A stretch of 63,891 nucleotides of DNA from Clostridia bacterium (GTDB lineage Bacteria; Bacillota; Clostridia; Christensenellales; Aristaeellaceae), in assembly GCA_017547805.1 (NCBI GenBank), contig JAFYOR010000026.1, positions 1 through 63,891 of the forward strand, given 5' to 3'. Position numbers and translations under genes: made by a program. Under the pieces are notes generated by a model. It was not told where the DNA came from. It saw only the letters and a program-made list of their open reading frames with translations, and made no database searches. Of this stretch, positions 41,970 to 49,786 are shown piece after piece. How positions within the stretch are numbered: the stretch's first letter is position 1; every line of letters starts with the position of its first letter.

Positions 41970-42704
41970 TTAATCCTGCTGCGCCGGATGCGCCGCGTGC
42001 ATGAAGGCACGCACACGCGCCTCCTCCATCGGATTATGCGCCTGCCCGTCGTACTTGAAGCAGCTGCCCACAATGCCGCCGTCGGCAATCGCCAGCTGCG
42101 CGGGGGCGCTTTCCGGCGTCATGCCCGCGCCGACAATGAGCGGAAAATCGCCCATGATGCCGCGGAACGCGCTGATCTTCTCAATGTCCGTATCCATGCC
42201 CGTGCCTGCGCCCGTGACGACAATCGCGTCACAGCGCGTCATGCCGATGGCCAGGTCCTCCTCAAGGCTGCGTCCGGAAAGAACCGGCTGATACTTGAAT
42301 CGCACGCCGCCCAGCACAAACACCGGATACTTCGCGCGGACCTCGGCGATCATCTTTCCATACGCCTCGTCACGATTGGGGTTGAGATGTCCGCAGACGG
42401 AATCCACCTGCATGAACTTCGCGCCGTAGCGATGCGCCAGCTCGCAGCTCATCTCAAAATCACCAAGGACATTCACGCCGTATACCACCTGATCGCTGTA
42501 ATCCGCTTTAAGCATCTTCAGCGCGTCAATCACGTCCAGCGTGTCGCCGAAGTAATTCTCCACGAGCACGGCGTCAACACCGCAGCGGATCATCATTTCA
42601 ATCTCCTCGCGGGCAATGCGCATCGTCTCTTCCCTGTCATAGCCGCGCAGATGCAGCATGCCGATGATGGGCTTATCCGTTCCAAATACTTCCTGAATCG
42701 TCAT
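41970..42704 (-). CDS. BtpA/SgcQ family protein
   Basis: A 244-residue barrel protein. KPIIGMLHLRGYDREETMRI near the start, AVLVENYFGDT, GVNVLGDFEMSCELAHRYGA and AIVVTGAGTGMDTDIEKI are the BtpA family landmarks. BtpA was first linked to photosystem I biogenesis in cyanobacteria; bacterial relatives such as SgcQ sit in sugar gene clusters with unknown chemistry. The ATG at 42704 follows AGGAGAGAG. The gene has no obvious functional neighbour; the next gene upstream is glf. Confidence 0.85.
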   Translation of the reverse strand: MTIQEVFGTDKPIIGMLHLRGYDREETMRIAREEIEMMIRCGVDAVLVENYFGDTLDVIDALKMLKADYSDQVVYGVNVLGDFEMSCELAHRYGAKFMQVDSVCGHLNPNRDEAYGKMIAEVRAKYPVFVLGGVRFKYQPVLSGRSLEEDLAIGMTRCDAIVVTGAGTGMDTDIEKISAFRGIMGDFPLIVGAGMTPESAPAQLAIADGGIVGSCFKYDGQAHNPMEEARVRAFMHAAHPAQQD

Positions 42705-42805
42705 TTTTCTCTCTCCTTCTTTAAAGCGCATCTGCTTTTGATGACACCATTATAGCGCACATTCCCCTGAGCCCGGTCGCTTTGCACGCGACTTCCCGGC
42801 ATAAT

Positions 42806-42848
42806 CAAAAAGCCGGTGAACAGCTGCGCCATGTAGCTGCTCACCGGC
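42806..42848 (-). terminator. Intrinsic terminator after glf
   Basis: A long stem (GCCGGTGA... / ...TCACCGGC with inner AGCTG pairing), followed on the minus strand by TTTTTGATT. Confidence 0.8.
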
Positions 42849-42861
42849 AGAATGATTCGAT

Positions 42862-43977
42862 TTATGCGGATGCTCCGATTTCCGCGCGCACATCCACAAG
42901 CGCCGCCTTGACAACCTTGTCCATGTCGTAATAGCGGTACTGTCCCAGACGGCCGCCGAAGATCACGTTGCCCTGCGCGCGTGCCAGTTCCTGATAGCGG
43001 GCATACAGCGCGCCGTTTTCTTCGTCGTTGACGGGATAATACGGTTCAAGCCCCGGCTTCCACTCGGCGGAGTATTCACGGGAAATGACTGTCGTCGCCT
43101 GCGTGCCAAACTCAAAATGCTTGTGCTCGATGATGCGGGTATAGGGCACCTCGCGCTCGGTATAGTTGACGACGGCGTTGCCCTGATAGTTTTCCTCGTC
43201 AAGTTCCTCCGTCTCAAAACGCACGCTGCGGTACTTGAGCGCACCGAGGCGATAACCGAAGAACTCGTCAATGCAGCCGGTATACACAATGCGTCCGGCA
43301 ATTTCCGGTTTCTCCCGGATGAGATCAAAATAATCTACGCCAAGGCGCACCTCCACGCCCGCAAGCATCTTTTCCACCATCTGCGTGTAGCCGCCCATCG
43401 GGATGCCCTGCCAGCGGTCGCTGAAGTAGTTGTTGTCATAGGTAAAGCGGCAGGGCAAACGCCGGATGATGAATGCAGGAAGCTCCGTGCAGCTGCGTCC
43501 CCACTGCTTTTCCGTATAGCCCTTGACCAGCTTGGTATACACGTCCGTGCCGACGAGGCTGAGCGCCTGTTCTTCCAGATTCTTCGGCTCGGTAATGCCA
43601 AGCTCCGCAACCTGCTGCGCAATCTTCGCCTTGGCCTGAGCGGGCGTCTTCACGTTCCACATTTTTGAAAATGTGTTCATATTGAAGGGCAGATTGTACA
43701 GTTCGTCCTTGTAGACGGCAACCGGACTGTTGATGTAGTGATTGAACTCAGCAAACTGGCCTACATACTCCCAGACTTCCCTGTCGCTGGTGTGGAAGAT
43801 ATGCGCGCCGTATTTGTGGACGTTGATGCCGTGCACATTCTCCGTATAGATGTTGCCGGCGATGTGGTCGCGTCGGTCAATCACCAGACACCGCTTTCCC
43901 GCCTTCGTCAGCTCGTGCGCGAACACAGCGCCGTAGAGTCCCGCGCCGACGATCAGATAGTCATACTGTGCATTCAT
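42862..43977 (-). CDS. glf: UDP-galactopyranose mutase
   Basis: A 371-residue flavoenzyme converting UDP-galactopyranose to UDP-galactofuranose (EC 5.4.99.9) for cell-surface glycans. The FAD-binding motif is VGAGLYGAVFAHEL at residues 10-23; IDRRDHIAGN closes the Rossmann fold. HKYGAHIFHTSDREVWEYV and KGYTEKQWGRSCTELPA are family signatures, and the C-terminal GRLGQYRYYDMDKV is diagnostic. The ATG at 43977 has GGAGG nine nt upstream and gives the conserved start; the frame upstream to 44055 is excluded. It stands alone with its own terminator. Confidence 0.95.
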   Translation of the reverse strand: MNAQYDYLIVGAGLYGAVFAHELTKAGKRCLVIDRRDHIAGNIYTENVHGINVHKYGAHIFHTSDREVWEYVGQFAEFNHYINSPVAVYKDELYNLPFNMNTFSKMWNVKTPAQAKAKIAQQVAELGITEPKNLEEQALSLVGTDVYTKLVKGYTEKQWGRSCTELPAFIIRRLPCRFTYDNNYFSDRWQGIPMGGYTQMVEKMLAGVEVRLGVDYFDLIREKPEIAGRIVYTGCIDEFFGYRLGALKYRSVRFETEELDEENYQGNAVVNYTEREVPYTRIIEHKHFEFGTQATTVISREYSAEWKPGLEPYYPVNDEENGALYARYQELARAQGNVIFGGRLGQYRYYDMDKVVKAALVDVRAEIGASA

Positions 43978-44131
43978 TACAGATAGCCTCCGCTTTATTT
44001 CCTTTGCAGACGGATGATCGCATATCAGGCAGCGCCATGCCGCAGCCGCGTTCATGCGCTGTATGTCCAGTCCAGATTATAACATGACGCGCATTCTATT
44101 TCAACACCCGCGCGCGGAGGCCTTTGTTCGT

Positions 44132-45388
44132 TCAGTCGTCCCTTCGAAGCAGGAAAACAGCCGCATCGTGCGCGCCAAGCGTCGCGCTGAGCGTTTTTCC
44201 AAGCGCCATCTTCTGCCCCGTCCACAGTTCTGCGGCTTCCTTGCAGCAGATTTCAAGCCGCCCGGCATCGAGGCTGACCGTGCGCGCCTCGTCCGTCAGA
44301 TTGAAGAGCGCCGCATAGACGCCCGTTCCATCCTGCCGCGGCGCAAGCCAGATGCTCTCCTCCTGCGTCGTCACAACCGGATGACCACAGAAAGATTCCC
44401 TGCCGATGGCCAGCACATCTGCATTGGTCAGCAGCGAAAGCGTGAACGCATCGTTTTTCGTCATCTCCGCGCCGATCATCAGGGGCGAACGCATCATGTT
44501 CCACAGTGTGATCATCGTCCGCTGCTCTGCCTGCGTAAAGCGCGTCCATTCGTTCGGATCGTCGCACTGGCGCACTGCGCCCACGGGCAGCATATCCGCA
44601 TCCGGCCAGTGTCCTGGCGCGGCGTGGATGCACCACTTCTGCGCCCGTTCAAACATCGCACGCAGCAATTTCCAATCATCCCAGAAATCATCCGTGATGC
44701 GCCACATGTTGGCAAAGCGCTTGAGGTGTTCCACGCGATCAAGCGGCGCCGGTCCCGGCGACAGGCTGAGCACCATATCCCGTCCGCAGCTGCGGCAGGC
44801 ATCGGAGATCAGCTCGATCTCCTTTTCGCATTGCGGATACAGGCGCGCAATATCGTCGCACTTGATATAGTCCACGCCCCACGAAGCGTAGAGCGCAAAG
44901 ACGCTCTCATAATACGCCTTCGCCGCCTCTGTGTCGCAGCACGCGCCGTACATATCCGGATTCCACTCACAGACCGAGTTCGGGTCCGCCGCCTCATGAC
45001 AGAAATATCCGCTCGAACCGATCGGAAGCCGCCTGTGCGCCGCCATGCGCGGGACGCCGCGCATGATGTGGATGCCGAACTTGAGTCCAAGCGAGTGGAC
45101 ATACTCCGCCAACGACGCAAAGCCCGCGCCGCCCGCCGCGCTGGGGAAGCGGTTGACGGCCGGCATCAGCCTGCCCCATTCGTCCATCTCAAGCTCCGCA
45201 AACGGCTCATACTGGTGGTTGACCGCAGACGGCTGATACCACTGAATATCCACGACGACGTACTCCCACCCGAAGTCCTTCAGGTGCTCCGCCATGTATC
45301 GGGCGTTTGCTCTGACGTGCTCCTCCAGCACCGCCGCACCGTAGCAATCCCAGCTGTTCCATCCCATCGGAGGCGTTCTTGCAATCAT
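44132..45388 (-). CDS. Alpha-galactosidase-like enzyme, glycoside hydrolase family 27
   Basis: A 418-residue cytoplasmic enzyme starting MIARTPPMGWNSWDCYG, the GH27 hallmark. The nucleophile Asp is in YIKCDD (residue about 178), and the acid/base Asp in MWRITDDFWDDW (about 233-234). A C-terminal beta-sandwich begins near residue 330. It may act on alpha-galactosides, or on alpha-N-acetylgalactosaminides or beta-arabinopyranosides, which GH27 also covers; substrate is not decided by sequence. It has no signal peptide, so it works on imported sugars. The start follows GGTGTG. It is divergent from the GH18 gene. Confidence 0.9.
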   Translation of the reverse strand: MIARTPPMGWNSWDCYGAAVLEEHVRANARYMAEHLKDFGWEYVVVDIQWYQPSAVNHQYEPFAELEMDEWGRLMPAVNRFPSAAGGAGFASLAEYVHSLGLKFGIHIMRGVPRMAAHRRLPIGSSGYFCHEAADPNSVCEWNPDMYGACCDTEAAKAYYESVFALYASWGVDYIKCDDIARLYPQCEKEIELISDACRSCGRDMVLSLSPGPAPLDRVEHLKRFANMWRITDDFWDDWKLLRAMFERAQKWCIHAAPGHWPDADMLPVGAVRQCDDPNEWTRFTQAEQRTMITLWNMMRSPLMIGAEMTKNDAFTLSLLTNADVLAIGRESFCGHPVVTTQEESIWLAPRQDGTGVYAALFNLTDEARTVSLDAGRLEICCKEAAELWTGQKMALGKTLSATLGAHDAAVFLLRRDD

Positions 45389-45507
45389 TGTTTTCACACC
45401 ATTTCGTCCAGTTCGCACGTTCCAGCGTTTTGTCACATTATACCATGAATGCTCCCCCTCAGACAATCCAAAACAATCCGCGCCGCACAGGCTTTGCGCA
45501 GGCAGTC

Positions 45508-45536
45508 TTGCGCATCCTCCATCCGGATGCTATACT
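45508..45536 (+). promoter_or_regulatory. Promoter of the GH18-phosphatase gene pair
   Basis: TTGCGC (45508-45513) and TATACT (45531-45536) with exactly 17 bp between them, about 60 bp before the start codon. Confidence 0.6.
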
Positions 45537-45598
45537 GAATTCATCCTTTTCCCCTGTCGGCCGGCCATCGGCGCACGAGTAAACAAGGAGGCTTCCGC

Positions 45599-46606
45599 AT
45601 GAGTAAATTCATCGCCGCCCAATATGTTTTTGACCGCGAAGGGCTTGTCTTCCGCGACGAAGACGCGCCGTTTCTCAATCAGCTCAACTACTCCTTCGGC
45701 CTGATCAAAGGCGGCGCCGTTTCCGGCGACCACTGGACGGCAATTGACACCTACAAGGCGTTCATCCGCCGCCATCCGCATATTCTTCCCGTGCTGTCCG
45801 TGGGCGGCTGGGGTGCGGACGGCTTTTCTCAGGCCGCGGCAACAAAGGAAGGGCGCGCCCGTTTTGTGCAGACCGCGCTTGAGCTCATGGAGCGTCACGG
45901 TTTCCTTGGCATCGATATCGACTGGGAGTATCCCTGCCGGGACGAAGCCGCCATCGCCGCCTCGCCCAATGATAAGGAAAACTTCACCCTCCTTCTCCAG
46001 GATCTGCGCGCCGGACTCGACGCGCTGACCAGAAAGGACCAGAAACCCCGCCTGCTCGCCGCCGCTTTTGGCGCGCATGTGCGTCTGGTTGACGACGTGG
46101 AGTGCAAAAAGATCGGCGTGCTGCTTGACCAGTTCAACCTCATGACCTATGATCTGCAGACGGCGGGCACGCTTTCCTACCACGCGCCGCTGTATCCCGG
46201 CCATCCCAACTTCCCCACCAGCGCAAAGACGGCGCTTGACGCCTTCTGCGCCGCCGGCATCCCGAAGGAAAAGGTGATGTTCGGCAATGCGTTCTACGCC
46301 CGCCGCTTTGCCGCGCTGGATCCGCAGCGCTGCGTCCCCTTCGCCCCGGCCAAGGAATACCTGCCGTCGATCCGCTATCACGAGCTGATACAGGACAGCG
46401 GCTGGCAGCACGCCTTTGACGAAACCGCCTGCGCAGCCTATGCGACGAAGGACGGACAGTTTGCAACCTACGATTCCGTCCGTTCCATCGCCTGCAAGGG
46501 GGAATTCATCCGCAGCAACGGCCTGATGGGCCTGATGTGCTGGGAATACGGCGGCGACCACGAAGGCGAGCTGACCCGCGCGATGTACGCCAGCCTGAAC
46601 CCCTGA
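45599..46606 (+). CDS. Glycoside hydrolase family 18 protein
   Basis: A 335-residue barrel enzyme. VLSVGGWG at 65-72 is the SxGG motif; GIDIDWEYP at 104-112 supplies Asp106, Asp108 and catalytic Glu110, though the first Asp of DxxDxDxE is replaced by Leu103. MTYDLQ follows. GH18 enzymes cleave chitin or related N-acetylglucosaminides, or act as endo-GlcNAcases on N-glycans. There is no signal peptide, which is unusual for a chitinase and suggests action on imported oligosaccharides. The start is secure (AAGGAGG). It is 12 bp upstream of the phosphatase gene. Confidence 0.9.
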   Translation: MSKFIAAQYVFDREGLVFRDEDAPFLNQLNYSFGLIKGGAVSGDHWTAIDTYKAFIRRHPHILPVLSVGGWGADGFSQAAATKEGRARFVQTALELMERHGFLGIDIDWEYPCRDEAAIAASPNDKENFTLLLQDLRAGLDALTRKDQKPRLLAAAFGAHVRLVDDVECKKIGVLLDQFNLMTYDLQTAGTLSYHAPLYPGHPNFPTSAKTALDAFCAAGIPKEKVMFGNAFYARRFAALDPQRCVPFAPAKEYLPSIRYHELIQDSGWQHAFDETACAAYATKDGQFATYDSVRSIACKGEFIRSNGLMGLMCWEYGGDHEGELTRAMYASLNP

Positions 46607-46618
46607 AGGAGTTCTGCA

Positions 46619-47209
46619 ATGGCCGAAAAAATCTTCTACATCGTCCGTCATGCGCTGCCGGATTTCCCAAGCGGAGAAACGCTGTGCCTCGGGCGCAGAC
46701 TGGATCTGCCGCTCGGCATTGAAGGCCATGCGCAGGCAACTCAGCTGGCCGATGATTTTTCCTCTCTTCCGGTGGAAGCCATTTACGTCAGTCCGCTGCT
46801 TCGTGCGCAGCAAACCGCCGCGCCCATCGCAGGGGAAAACCGCCCGCTGATCATCCTTGACGATCTGGCGGAGCTTGACGGCGGCGAGTGGGACGGACTC
46901 CCCTTCTGCGAAATCCGCCGCCGTTGGCCGGATTTCCGCGGCAGCTGTCCGCCCGGCGGGGAGCGCGACGAGCATGGTCTTTCGCGCATGCAGCGCGCGC
47001 TTGAGGAAATCGACGCGCGGACAGAGCGCTGCGCCGTCATCGTCGCCCACGGCGGCGTCAACCGCCTGCTGCTGTGCGCGCTCGCCGGTAAGCCGCTGAG
47101 CGAAAAGAAGCAGTTTTCGCAGGATTACGCAGCCATCGGAATCATTGAAAAGCGCGGCAGCGCGTTTTGCACCGTCACCTCCGGCAGAGCGCCGCAGAAA
47201 AAGCCATAA
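46619..47209 (+). CDS. Histidine phosphatase family protein
   Basis: A 196-residue phosphoglycerate mutase-like phosphatase. YIVRHALPDF carries catalytic Arg10-His11 (RHA rather than RHG). YVSPLLRAQQTAAPI contains the second Arg, AELDGGEWDGLPF the acid/base Glu, and VIVAHGGVNRLLL the second His near residue 143. The substrate could be a sugar phosphate, alpha-ribazole phosphate or phosphoglycerate; none is implied by sequence. It shares a transcript with the GH18 gene, with GAAGGAG as its site, so dephosphorylation of a sugar product is possible. Confidence 0.88.
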   Translation: MAEKIFYIVRHALPDFPSGETLCLGRRLDLPLGIEGHAQATQLADDFSSLPVEAIYVSPLLRAQQTAAPIAGENRPLIILDDLAELDGGEWDGLPFCEIRRRWPDFRGSCPPGGERDEHGLSRMQRALEEIDARTERCAVIVAHGGVNRLLLCALAGKPLSEKKQFSQDYAAIGIIEKRGSAFCTVTSGRAPQKKP

Positions 47210-47230
47210 TTGAATCTTCTATGTATTGCA

Positions 47231-47267
47231 AAGAGCCTCCGCACGCATCACGCGTGGGGAGGCTCTT
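47231..47267. terminator. Bidirectional terminator
   Basis: AAGAGCCTCC pairs with GGAGGCTCTT, with inner GCACGC/GCGTG pairing, between convergent genes; a short T-rich tail follows. Confidence 0.78.
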
Positions 47268-47276
47268 ATTTCATCT

Positions 47277-47558
47277 TTACTTTTTCTGCTGATCCAGCCG
47301 GTAGTTGCGCACATACATCGCCACGTCCGCCAGCACCATGCACAGGTTCAGGACGTAGAAGAACAGCACATACCATTTATACGATCCGCCGATAAGCTTT
47401 GACGCGATACCGCAGATATAGCCAATAATGATCATGATCAGGAAGCCAAGGCTCTTGCCCTTGGTCGTCCGCGCCAGATAGGATTTACGCACGTTCATCG
47501 GCCAGGAAAAGCCAAAGCACACAACCATCAGGATTTCAAGAATCTCCGCGATGTTCAC
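47277..47558 (-). CDS. SemiSWEET/PQ-loop-like small membrane protein
   Basis: A 93-residue protein with three transmembrane helices. ILMVVCFGFSWPMNVRKSYL, then ARTTKGKSLGFLIMIIIGYI and CGIASKLIGG match the single three-helix unit of SemiSWEET/PQ-loop proteins, with the W-P pair in helix one and GKS loop. Such proteins dimerise to move sugars; the substrate here is unknown. GTG 47558 with GAGGAGG eight nt upstream is a better start than the frame beginning at 47603. It stands alone between two repeats or terminators. Confidence 0.7.
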   Translation of the reverse strand: MNIAEILEILMVVCFGFSWPMNVRKSYLARTTKGKSLGFLIMIIIGYICGIASKLIGGSYKWYVLFFYVLNLCMVLADVAMYVRNYRLDQQKK

Positions 47559-47610
47559 TGGGAAAACCTCCTCTTTTGAAACCGGCTTCGCCGGGTTTAT
47601 CACGTATTAA

Positions 47611-47690
47611 GAATACGCCAAGGGGCTGCCGCCCCCTGACCCCCGCTCGGGGACTTCATCCCCGAACCCCTTCTTCGCTTCGCGCGGTTT
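47611..47690 (-). repeat. Dispersed GC-rich double-hairpin repeat, reverse orientation
   Basis: Read in reverse: GCGAAGCGAAGAAGGGG, hairpin TCGGGGATGAAGTCCCCGA, then GGGGGCGGCAGCCCC. It matches 30931-31010 closely and ends 11 bp before the stop codon of the C39-like gene. Confidence 0.75.
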
Positions 47691-47700
47691 GAAGCAGCCT

Positions 47701-48288
47701 TTATTCTTTCCAGAACAGGAAGAAGGGTCTGTCCTTACAGTCGTTGCGGATGACGTCAAAGTCCGCGTAGGCGTCCGTTCCGTCCAGACGAACCTTACCC
47801 TTGCGTCCGGGAACCTCAAAGCGGTCGCTGCCCTCTTTATACATCGGATCCCAGACGAGCACCTCATTGCCCTTCGCCGCAGCAACGACGATGTAGTGAC
47901 CGGAATTGGAAAACACGCCGACATATCCGTCCGCCGGGCGGTCGCCCTGCGTATTGGCGATCACCATGCCGCGCCCCTCCTGCAGGAAGCGAAGCGCCTC
48001 GTCCGCATCCTCGGTATCGCGGACCTTCAGCCCGACGTGCTGCGCAAACACCGGAGAATAGATATACAAATCGGTTCCGTAGCCCTCGCGCGCGCCGCAG
48101 GCCTTGGCCAGCCTTGCGCTCTCCTCCGGCGGGAAGGAAATGCCCAGCATGTTTTCCGCCACCATCGACGCCGCGCACACGCCGCAGCCATTATTGGCGA
48201 TGTTGCCGTTCTTCGCGCCCACGGGCGAGGGATACGGCACATGCTCATAATCCAGCTGACAGTAAAACGCCGTTTTCTTTTCAGCCAT
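47701..48288 (-). CDS. Papain-like cysteine peptidase, C39-like family, cytoplasmic
   Basis: A 195-residue protein. NNGCGVCAASMV has the likely catalytic Cys35; SNSGHYIVVAA holds the His, and VLVWDPMY the Asp, the C39_2 triad order. There is no signal peptide, unlike many relatives. The start overlaps the M20 gene end by 8 bp, so the two are coupled. Together they may trim an intracellular peptide or acyl-amino acid. The substrate is unknown. Confidence 0.78.
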   Translation of the reverse strand: MAEKKTAFYCQLDYEHVPYPSPVGAKNGNIANNGCGVCAASMVAENMLGISFPPEESARLAKACGAREGYGTDLYIYSPVFAQHVGLKVRDTEDADEALRFLQEGRGMVIANTQGDRPADGYVGVFSNSGHYIVVAAAKGNEVLVWDPMYKEGSDRFEVPGRKGKVRLDGTDAYADFDVIRNDCKDRPFFLFWKE

Positions 48289-49498
48289 TCTCTTCCGCTC
48301 CTTCCGGCATCAGCATACCGTCGATGCCGTTCATATTATCCAGCACGAACTGCACAAAGACCTTGACGCCCGTTTCAAGCGCGTCTTCGTCGATATCCCA
48401 GTCCTTATTGTGCGCCGGATGGCAGCAGCCCTTTGCCTCATTGCGCATGCCCAGCCCGAAAAGCAGGCCCGGCCTTTCCTTTTCGTAATAGGCAAAGTCC
48501 TCCGCGCCCGGCGACGGGGCGAGCACGATCACCTTTTTATTGCCCACAACCTTGCGCGCAGAGGCGGCAAACGCTTCGTACATCGCCGGATCATTATGCG
48601 CGCTGGGCAGCGGCTCGCCGGACCATTCCAGCGACCACGTGGTCCGGGACTGCTCCGCCGTCAGGCGGACAAGCTCTTCAAGGCGCGCCCGCGCCCAGGC
48701 CATCGTCTTGTCATGCAGGCAGCGGATGGAGCCTTTCATGACGCATTTGTCCGCATTGGCGGCGACGGTTTCGCCCGCCTGCATGCAGGTCACGCTCATC
48801 ACGCAGGTATCAAACGGATCGACCTCGCGGGAAACCAGCATCTGGATGCCGTTATAGATCTTTACGCCCGCCGCCAGCGCATCGATGCCGGCATGCGGAG
48901 AGGCGACGTGCACGGACTTGCCGCCCAGCGTCACCGTGAACGCCACGGACGAGGAATTCGTTACGCCCGGATTGGAGGAAATGACATGCGTTTCGTCCAC
49001 ACAGTTGACGTGGCACATGATGATGCAGTCGATATCCTTCATCACGCCATGCTCGCACATCGTCCGCGCGCCGCTGGGTCTGCTCTCCTCGCAGGGCTGG
49101 AAGAGCAGCTTCACCCGGCAGGAAAGCTGGTCGCGGATGGCATGGAGCGCCTTCGCCGTGCCGATGAGCATCGCCGTGTGCGCATCGTGTCCGCAGGCAT
49201 GCATCACGCCGTCGTTGCGGGAACGATAGGGCTTGTCATGGTTGTTTTCCGGAATCGGCAGCGCATCCATATCTGCGCGAATGCCGATGGTGAAATCCGT
49301 TTTTTCCGGATTGATCGTCGCAACGATCGTATTTCTTCCATACGCATCCGCTTCATAAGCGATCCCAGCGGCATCAAGCTCGCGCCGCACAAGCGCAGCG
49401 GTCCGATCCAGATCCCATCTGAGCTCCGGATACATGTGCAGCTCACGCCGGATGTTCACAAGCTCCTGCTGGTCAATCGGCGCAATGGTGTAATCCAT
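48281..49498 (-). CDS. M20 family amidohydrolase
   Basis: A 405-residue metal-dependent hydrolase of the N-acyl-amino acid / carboxypeptidase Ss1 type. IGIRADMDALPIPE near residue 90, HACGHDAHTAMLIG near 115, FQPCEESRPSGARTM near 150 (catalytic Glu) and AEDFAYYEKERPGLLFGLG near 350 are the standard motifs. It probably splits N-acyl amino acids or small amide conjugates. It starts MDYTIAPIDQQEL after AGAGGGAAG and overlaps the C39-like gene downstream. Confidence 0.92.
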   Translation of the reverse strand: MDYTIAPIDQQELVNIRRELHMYPELRWDLDRTAALVRRELDAAGIAYEADAYGRNTIVATINPEKTDFTIGIRADMDALPIPENNHDKPYRSRNDGVMHACGHDAHTAMLIGTAKALHAIRDQLSCRVKLLFQPCEESRPSGARTMCEHGVMKDIDCIIMCHVNCVDETHVISSNPGVTNSSSVAFTVTLGGKSVHVASPHAGIDALAAGVKIYNGIQMLVSREVDPFDTCVMSVTCMQAGETVAANADKCVMKGSIRCLHDKTMAWARARLEELVRLTAEQSRTTWSLEWSGEPLPSAHNDPAMYEAFAASARKVVGNKKVIVLAPSPGAEDFAYYEKERPGLLFGLGMRNEAKGCCHPAHNKDWDIDEDALETGVKVFVQFVLDNMNGIDGMLMPEGAEENG

Positions 49499-49786
49499 AA
49501 GTCTTCCCTCTTTTCAAGGCGGATATTCTATTTTCTGCTCGAAAAACCCTTCTTCAGCGCGATGCGAAGAAGGGAGTCTGAGAGATAGAATCCCTCAGGC
49601 GGGCTTGGGACCGAAGCCTGCCGCCGCCAGTGGCGGACGCAGGCAGGCGGAGTATCGGGAATCGCCAGGAGCAGCAGAATGCTGCGACTATGCGAGTGCC
49701 CCGGATCGGCAGCCCAACGTACCCAAAAAGGCGGAGGCTAAGCCTCCGCCCCATGGGTTTTGATCCGATTGAATCAGACGATTCGA
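49499..49786. other. Intergenic region with inverted repeats
   Basis: It contains a stem GCCTGC-CGCCGCC-AGT-GGCGG-ACGCAGGC (49616-49644) and a terminator near its right end. No gene was found. It should also carry the promoter of the M20 gene. Confidence 0.5.
49726..49752 (-). terminator. Intrinsic terminator after the LplB-type importer operon
   Basis: GGCGGAGGC pairs with GCCTCCGCC around a TAA loop; on the minus strand it is followed by TTTTTGGGT. Confidence 0.8.
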
